Shown here: positions 7,210 to 9,722 of the stretch, one piece after another
Layout of the letters: every line of letters starts with the position of its first letter
How positions within the stretch are numbered: position 1 is the stretch's first letter
Assembly: GCA_964581295.1 (NCBI GenBank)
Contig: CAZONX010000085.1
Coordinates: 1-9,722, forward strand
From: JAHEEL01 sp964581295
GTDB lineage: Bacteria > Actinomycetota > Acidimicrobiia > Spongiisociales > UBA5794
DNA length: 9,722 nt
Direction of reading: 5' to 3'
Position numbers and translations under genes: made by a program
The notes under the pieces: generated by a model
The model's input: the letters and a program-made list of their open reading frames with translations, nothing else
The model's database searches: none
What the model was told of the DNA's origin: nothing

Positions 7210-7229
7210 CCGTTTGCGCTCCTCGCTCG
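7163..7229 (-). promoter_or_regulatory. long-range stem that could hide the leader ORF ribosome binding site
   Basis: On the minus strand CGAGCGAGG (7229 to 7221), which includes most of the leader ORF Shine-Dalgarno, is perfectly complementary over 9 bases to CCTCGCTCG (7171 to 7163) inside the same ORF. An inner pair, CGCGG/CCGCG (7200-7204 with 7173-7177), could extend the structure. If it forms, it would reduce initiation of the leader peptide until ribosomes open it. Confidence 0.35.
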
Positions 7230-7262
7230 TTGGTTCGGCCGTGTGGCCGCTTGACGAGGCAA

Positions 7263-7291
7263 ACTCTCGCGCACCTCGTATGGGCTGTCAA
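7263..7291 (-). promoter_or_regulatory. candidate promoter for the exporter leader transcript
   Basis: A perfect -35 hexamer TTGACA (complement of 7286-7291) is followed after 17 nt by GAGAGT (complement of 7263-7268), a weak -10 match of 3 of 6. A start near 7256 would place the leader ORF about 47 nt downstream. The -35 box sits in a small palindrome, GGCT-GTCA-AGCC (7284-7295), which could be an operator. A plus-strand TTGACG at 7251-7256 faces the other way and might serve the zinc-ribbon gene, but has no convincing -10 box. Confidence 0.35.
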
Positions 7292-7361
7292 GCCTGTGAC
7301 CGTCGTTCGCCCGGCTCGCTGGCAGGTCAAGGTTGGGCCCGTATGAGCCGACAGCAAGAAG

Positions 7362-8057
7362 ATGGCCTCGCCGAACTGTGCCGCGTGCGGATCCGGTCTT
7401 TCGGATTTCGACGCTCGATCCTGTGCCGCCTGCGGCGCCGCAGTCGAGCACCCCGAGGCTGCTCCGACCGTCGAGGACCCACCCCGTGCCAAGTTGACGG
7501 AGGAACAGTGGCAGTACGTGACGTGGGGGGCGGTGGCGGCCGGCGCTGTGTCCGTCGTTGCACTCATCGCCGTGGTGTTCGGACTCCTGTCGCAGAGTGA
7601 AGCTGCCGAACCCGCGCCAGATGCCGCAGCACCCGCATCGATCACAACGTCGTCGACGGTCGTCACATCACAGCCGGATGCTTCGGTTGGCCTGCCGGTT
7701 CGCGAGCCGGTACTGATCGAGCATCCCCGGGTGTGGACTTCGAACCGATACAACCGCAACGGCGCCGTGGTGGGGTTGCGCGTCACGATGGACGATTGTG
7801 AGCGCCGGGAGGGAATGCTCCACGCGAGCGGAACGATTCGCAACGACACATTGGTCGATCAGACCCTGGGCTACCGCCTCGGAGTCGACCTCACGCGTGC
7901 GGTCGTCGGGACACCGCTCGGATACCTCGAGACTGAGGTCGAGGATCTCGGGCCGGGTGAGACAACCGAGTGGATGGTCGAGACGGCGTCGACCAAGGCT
8001 GTGAACCTTCGCTGTGAACTGGTGATGCTCACGGTCGCGCCGGTGGATTTCGAGTAG
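7362..8057 (+). CDS. zinc-ribbon, single-pass membrane protein with FxLYD-like extracytoplasmic domain
   Basis: This 231-residue protein begins with two CxxC knuckles (C6/C9 and C21/C24) separated by 11 residues, a double zinc ribbon expected to face the cytoplasm. An acidic linker leads to one membrane helix (about 53-76), then an Ala/Pro/Ser/Thr-rich spacer (77-110). The outer domain (about 120-231) contains HASGTIRND and LGPGETTEW, the pattern of FxLYD-like beta-sandwich domains (a gain of a conserved beta strand, then a PGE turn). C146 and C218 are the only cysteines in the outer part and could form a disulfide. The function is unknown; proteins of this layout are common envelope proteins of unclear role. 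The ribosome binding site is weak (AAGAAG abutting the ATG). It is transcribed away from the exporter leader and toward the CPBP gene, with only 24 nt between the two convergent stops. Confidence 0.82.
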   Translation: MASPNCAACGSGLSDFDARSCAACGAAVEHPEAAPTVEDPPRAKLTEEQWQYVTWGAVAAGAVSVVALIAVVFGLLSQSEAAEPAPDAAAPASITTSSTVVTSQPDASVGLPVREPVLIEHPRVWTSNRYNRNGAVVGLRVTMDDCERREGMLHASGTIRNDTLVDQTLGYRLGVDLTRAVVGTPLGYLETEVEDLGPGETTEWMVETASTKAVNLRCELVMLTVAPVDFE

Positions 8058-8081
8058 CGCTCGTCGATTTCGCGACCGCGC

Positions 8082-8927
8082 TCAGCCGATGACCCGCACG
8101 ACGAACAGCGCGGCGATCAATGCGAACGAGTTCGTTGCGATGTGCGCCATCACCGGAGCAACGGTGCTGTTTGCTCGCAGCCGGAGCCACAGGAACGCAA
8201 AACCGGCCAAGGCGGTCCCCGCCACGCTGCCGATTGCCGCTGCGACGACGCCGGGAACTCCGTCGAGCATGCCTCCTGCCGGGTTGGTCTCGAGCGTGTT
8301 GAGGGTGGGAAGGATGTGCCAGAGGCCGAAGAGCACGTTGGACGCGACCGCCGCCCACAGGGGGGCCCATCGGCGGGCGAACATCCCGAACAACACCCCA
8401 CGGAACAGTGTCTCCTCGTAGAACGCCGTTGCGATGGGAATGCGAATCAACGCATCGAACAGGATCACCCACGTTGAGCGTTCGATGACGCGGTCGTCTT
8501 TGAAGAACTCCCGGGTCGCGGGAATGGCGACGCCGATCAGTACACCGACGCCGATCACGGCCATGACGATTCCGCCGACGGCGAGGCCTCTGCCGAACCG
8601 GTCCCGGCAGTATCCGAGATCCGGAACAGTGACACCGGCATGGCGAGCGATGGCGAGAGCGACGACGAGAATGCCGAGGTTGAAGGGGATGTGCCACCAG
8701 GGGTTTAGCACCGCATTCGCGATCACGTTCGCGTATCCGGTGAGTGCGACGATTGCGACGATGTGCCAGACGTGCATGGTGTGCTGGCGAGGCGGCTCTC
8801 GCAGCCACATCGACGGATGCCACATCCGGTCCCATTCGGATCGCGTCCACGACGCGGTCTGCTCGCCGGGCAAGCCGAGGTCGGTGCCGGCGTCGGATGC
8901 CTGGGGCTCGTCTCCGGTCGCTGCCAT
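8082..8927 (-). CDS. CPBP family (Abi/CAAX-like) intramembrane glutamic protease
   Basis: This 281-residue polytopic membrane protein has a cytoplasm-like, acidic 50-residue N-terminus and about seven hydrophobic segments (roughly 52-74, 80-97, 112-136, 152-168, 186-206, 224-249, 255-280). The three CPBP motifs are intact: EETLFR (E171, E172, R176), FGLWH (H204), and AHIATN (H262, N266). These residues form the active site of the Rce1/Abi family, which cleaves substrates within or near the membrane. In bacteria, members act in bacteriocin self-immunity, peptide maturation or regulated proteolysis. Nothing here identifies a substrate, and no bacteriocin precursor is seen nearby. The ATG at 8927 lies 8 nt after TAGGGT with no ribosome binding site, suggesting a leaderless mRNA. 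Confidence 0.88.
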   Translation of the reverse strand: MAATGDEPQASDAGTDLGLPGEQTASWTRSEWDRMWHPSMWLREPPRQHTMHVWHIVAIVALTGYANVIANAVLNPWWHIPFNLGILVVALAIARHAGVTVPDLGYCRDRFGRGLAVGGIVMAVIGVGVLIGVAIPATREFFKDDRVIERSTWVILFDALIRIPIATAFYEETLFRGVLFGMFARRWAPLWAAVASNVLFGLWHILPTLNTLETNPAGGMLDGVPGVVAAAIGSVAGTALAGFAFLWLRLRANSTVAPVMAHIATNSFALIAALFVVRVIG

Positions 8928-8935
8928 GGTGATGA

Positions 8936-8941
8936 ACCCTA
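8936..8941 (-). promoter_or_regulatory. leaderless-type -10 box (TAGGGT) for the CPBP protease
   Basis: On the minus strand TAGGGT fits TANNNT and ends 8 nt before the ATG at 8927. No Shine-Dalgarno lies between them. It is one of two divergent -10 boxes in the 50-bp spacer 8928-8977. Confidence 0.45.
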
Positions 8942-8964
8942 CCTGTGGGCCCGAGACGCGACGC

Positions 8965-8970
8965 TACGCT
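8965..8970 (+). promoter_or_regulatory. leaderless-type -10 box (TACGCT) for the 195-aa protein gene
   Basis: TACGCT fits TANNNT and is followed by exactly 7 nt (GTCGGTC) and the ATG at 8978, the ideal distance for transcription to start at the start codon. No ribosome binding site is present. This also argues for ATG 8978 over the upstream in-frame GTG at 8945, which would lie upstream of the promoter. Confidence 0.5.
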
Positions 8971-8977
8971 GTCGGTC

Positions 8978-9565
8978 ATGGCGCTGCTCGACGCGTTCAA
9001 ACAACAGGTGCTGAGCCTTGGGCGAAGTGAGGCCCGGGCCAAGGCACGCCCACTCCTCGTTGGCGACGAAGCGTTCGCGCGGTCGGCTGCCGGGCTCGAT
9101 CGCAGAACGGCTGAGGCGTTCGTCGTGTTCTGGCTGCTCTCGGACCGGGCCCTCTACGTGGTTGCCGGCGGCGCGGACGGTGATTGGGCGTATCGGATCC
9201 CATACTCGTGCATCGACGAGGTGGCCCTCGACTTCGACGAGAACGCGGCGAGTCTGCCGTGGTACGTTCGGTTCGGCATCAACCCATTGGACGAGGGAGC
9301 AATCACAACGCTTGCCGAAGCCGGCGACCCCGGGAATCCGTTGGCCGCCCCGTTGCCTCGCGTCGTCGAGCCCGACGAGCGCGAGCGGCTTGCTCGCGGT
9401 GAGATTATCCCGTTGACGGGATTCGCCGTCGTGCCGCAGAAGTTCCGCTCGATGCTGTCGCTCCACCTTGCCGCATCGGGAGCAACCCTCCACCTCCATG
9501 GCGAAGACCGCGCCGAAGCGCAGCGAAGACTGCGTGCGAGAAGGCGCGGGAAGGTGAAGGAGTGA
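8978..9565 (+). CDS. hypothetical protein, 195 aa, soluble, possibly PH-like
   Basis: I chose the ATG at 8978 because a -10 box sits 7 nt before it. An in-frame GTG at 8945 would add 11 residues but has no ribosome binding site. The 195-residue product has no signal peptide or clear membrane helix. An amphipathic N-terminus (about 1-40) is followed by strands of the type FWLLSDRALYVVAGG and YRIPYSCIDEVALDF (about 50-90), which recall bacterial PH-like domains where a 'translate the value, then set by threshold' strand pattern occurs; this is a weak resemblance only. The tail is highly basic, with repeated Arg and Lys in the last 20 residues, and could bind nucleic acid or membrane. I do not recognise a family. 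Codon use matches its neighbours. It diverges from the CPBP protease gene and ends against a heptad-repeat hairpin. Confidence 0.75.
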   Translation: MALLDAFKQQVLSLGRSEARAKARPLLVGDEAFARSAAGLDRRTAEAFVVFWLLSDRALYVVAGGADGDWAYRIPYSCIDEVALDFDENAASLPWYVRFGINPLDEGAITTLAEAGDPGNPLAAPLPRVVEPDERERLARGEIIPLTGFAVVPQKFRSMLSLHLAASGATLHLHGEDRAEAQRRLRARRRGKVKE

Positions 9566-9676
9566 GAGCAGTAGCAAGACACAAGTAGCAAGTATCAAGA
9601 CCGGACCCTGCTTTCGTCTTGCTACTTGCTACTTGCTACTTGCTACTTGCTACTTGCTACTTGCTACTTGCTACTT
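9565..9676. repeat. heptad-repeat inverted element at a convergent junction, probable bidirectional terminator
   Basis: The left arm is five in-phase 7-nt units from the last base of the stop codon: AGAGCAG, TAGCAAG, ACACAAG, TAGCAAG, TATCAAG (9565-9599). The right arm is tandem CTTGCTA (9618-9676). The apex CAAGAC (9596-9601) pairs with GTCTTG (9616-9621) around a 14-nt loop. Units at 9572-9578 and 9586-9592 are exact complements of right-arm units. The element fills the gap between the 195-aa gene and the probable convergent gene at the right edge. The core matches the 3437-3497 element in the opposite orientation. Confidence 0.65.
9618..9676 (+). repeat. tandem array of CTTGCTA, eight perfect copies plus CTT
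   Basis: Eight perfect 7-nt units run from 9618 to 9673, followed by CTT (9674-9676). Perfect identity across 56 bp points to recent expansion by slippage. The complementary left arm of the hairpin has only about four or five units, some degenerate. Confidence 0.97.
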
Positions 9677-9721
9677 CCCCAGTGGTTCGAACTGGGCGGT
9701 GAAGTGTCTGAGCCAGGGGGC
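9671..9721 (-). CDS. probable C-terminal end of an unidentified gene (partial)
   Basis: Read on the minus strand from the right edge, one frame gives 16 codons ending PWLRHFTAQFEPLGK and TAG (9671-9673). Thirteen of its 16 third positions are G or C, while the other two frames show no such bias, which supports coding in this frame. Too little is visible to name a product. The stop codon and the codon before it lie at or inside the first unit of the tandem repeat. Confidence 0.4.
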   Translation of the reverse strand, partial: APWLRHFTAQFEPLGK

Positions 9722-9722
9722 T

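Noticed and set aside
7136..7849. A 237-codon minus-strand frame opposite the zinc-ribbon gene and exporter leader
   Set aside because: It is antisense to a gene with CxxC pairs, a membrane helix and a beta-domain pattern, and it has a composition typical of shadow frames.
8082..8927. A bacteriocin immunity locus, based on the CPBP (Abi) protein
   Set aside because: No small double-glycine or cationic precursor gene or maturation genes are found nearby, so the family name alone does not support it.
8945..8977. GTG at 8945 as the start of the 195-aa protein
   Set aside because: It lies upstream of a -10 box spaced for a leaderless start at 8978 and has no ribosome binding site.
8029..9042. 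A 337-codon minus-strand frame over the CPBP gene
   Set aside because: Arg-rich wrong-frame translation; the CPBP frame has the intact catalytic motifs.
9618..9676. CRISPR array
   Set aside because: The 7-nt units are directly adjacent with no spacers, and no cas genes are nearby.

Overview
The window looks like a chromosomal segment of a high-GC Gram-positive bacterium, most likely an actinobacterium. The clues are strong G/C preference at third codon positions, ATGA stop/start overlaps between genes, TANNNT -10 hexamers placed 6-8 nt before start codons with no Shine-Dalgarno (leaderless genes), a roughly 590-residue acyl-CoA dehydrogenase with an extra C-terminal domain, and a membrane-tailed HAD-IB phosphatase. 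A lineage near Acidimicrobiia is a guess. No mobile element, tRNA, rRNA or CRISPR array was seen.

Layout. 1-2587 (minus): an acyl-CoA dehydrogenase translationally coupled to a HAD-IB phosphatase-like protein that runs off the left edge. 2633-2824 (minus): a small acidic hypothetical protein. 2900-3433 (plus): a secreted lipoprotein of the SlyD-like FKBP prolyl-isomerase family. 3437-3497: a hairpin built from 7-nt repeats that fills the convergent junction. 3503-7053 (minus): a two-gene heterodimeric ABC exporter with one canonical and one degenerate ATP site. 7054-7361, the only long gene-free stretch: it holds what looks like the exporter's leader, with a -35-like site, a 21-codon leader ORF with a good ribosome binding site, competing stems, and a U-tailed terminator 43 nt before the exporter start. 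7362-8057 (plus): a zinc-ribbon, single-pass membrane protein with an FxLYD-like outer domain. 8082-8927 (minus): a CPBP (Abi/CAAX-protease-like) membrane protease. 8978-9565 (plus): an unrecognised soluble protein. 9565-9676: a second heptad-repeat hairpin whose right arm is eight perfect tandem CTTGCTA units. 9671-9721 (minus): the probable C-terminal end of another gene.

The coupled units are the dehydrogenase/phosphatase pair and the exporter pair. The CPBP protease and the 195-aa protein diverge from a 50-bp spacer carrying two back-to-back leaderless-type -10 boxes. The two most unusual things are the possible ribosome-dependent attenuator before the exporter, and the two related heptad-repeat hairpins. 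These share the core AAGAC-N6/7-GGGYCCGGTCTT and each spans a convergent junction almost from stop codon to stop codon.
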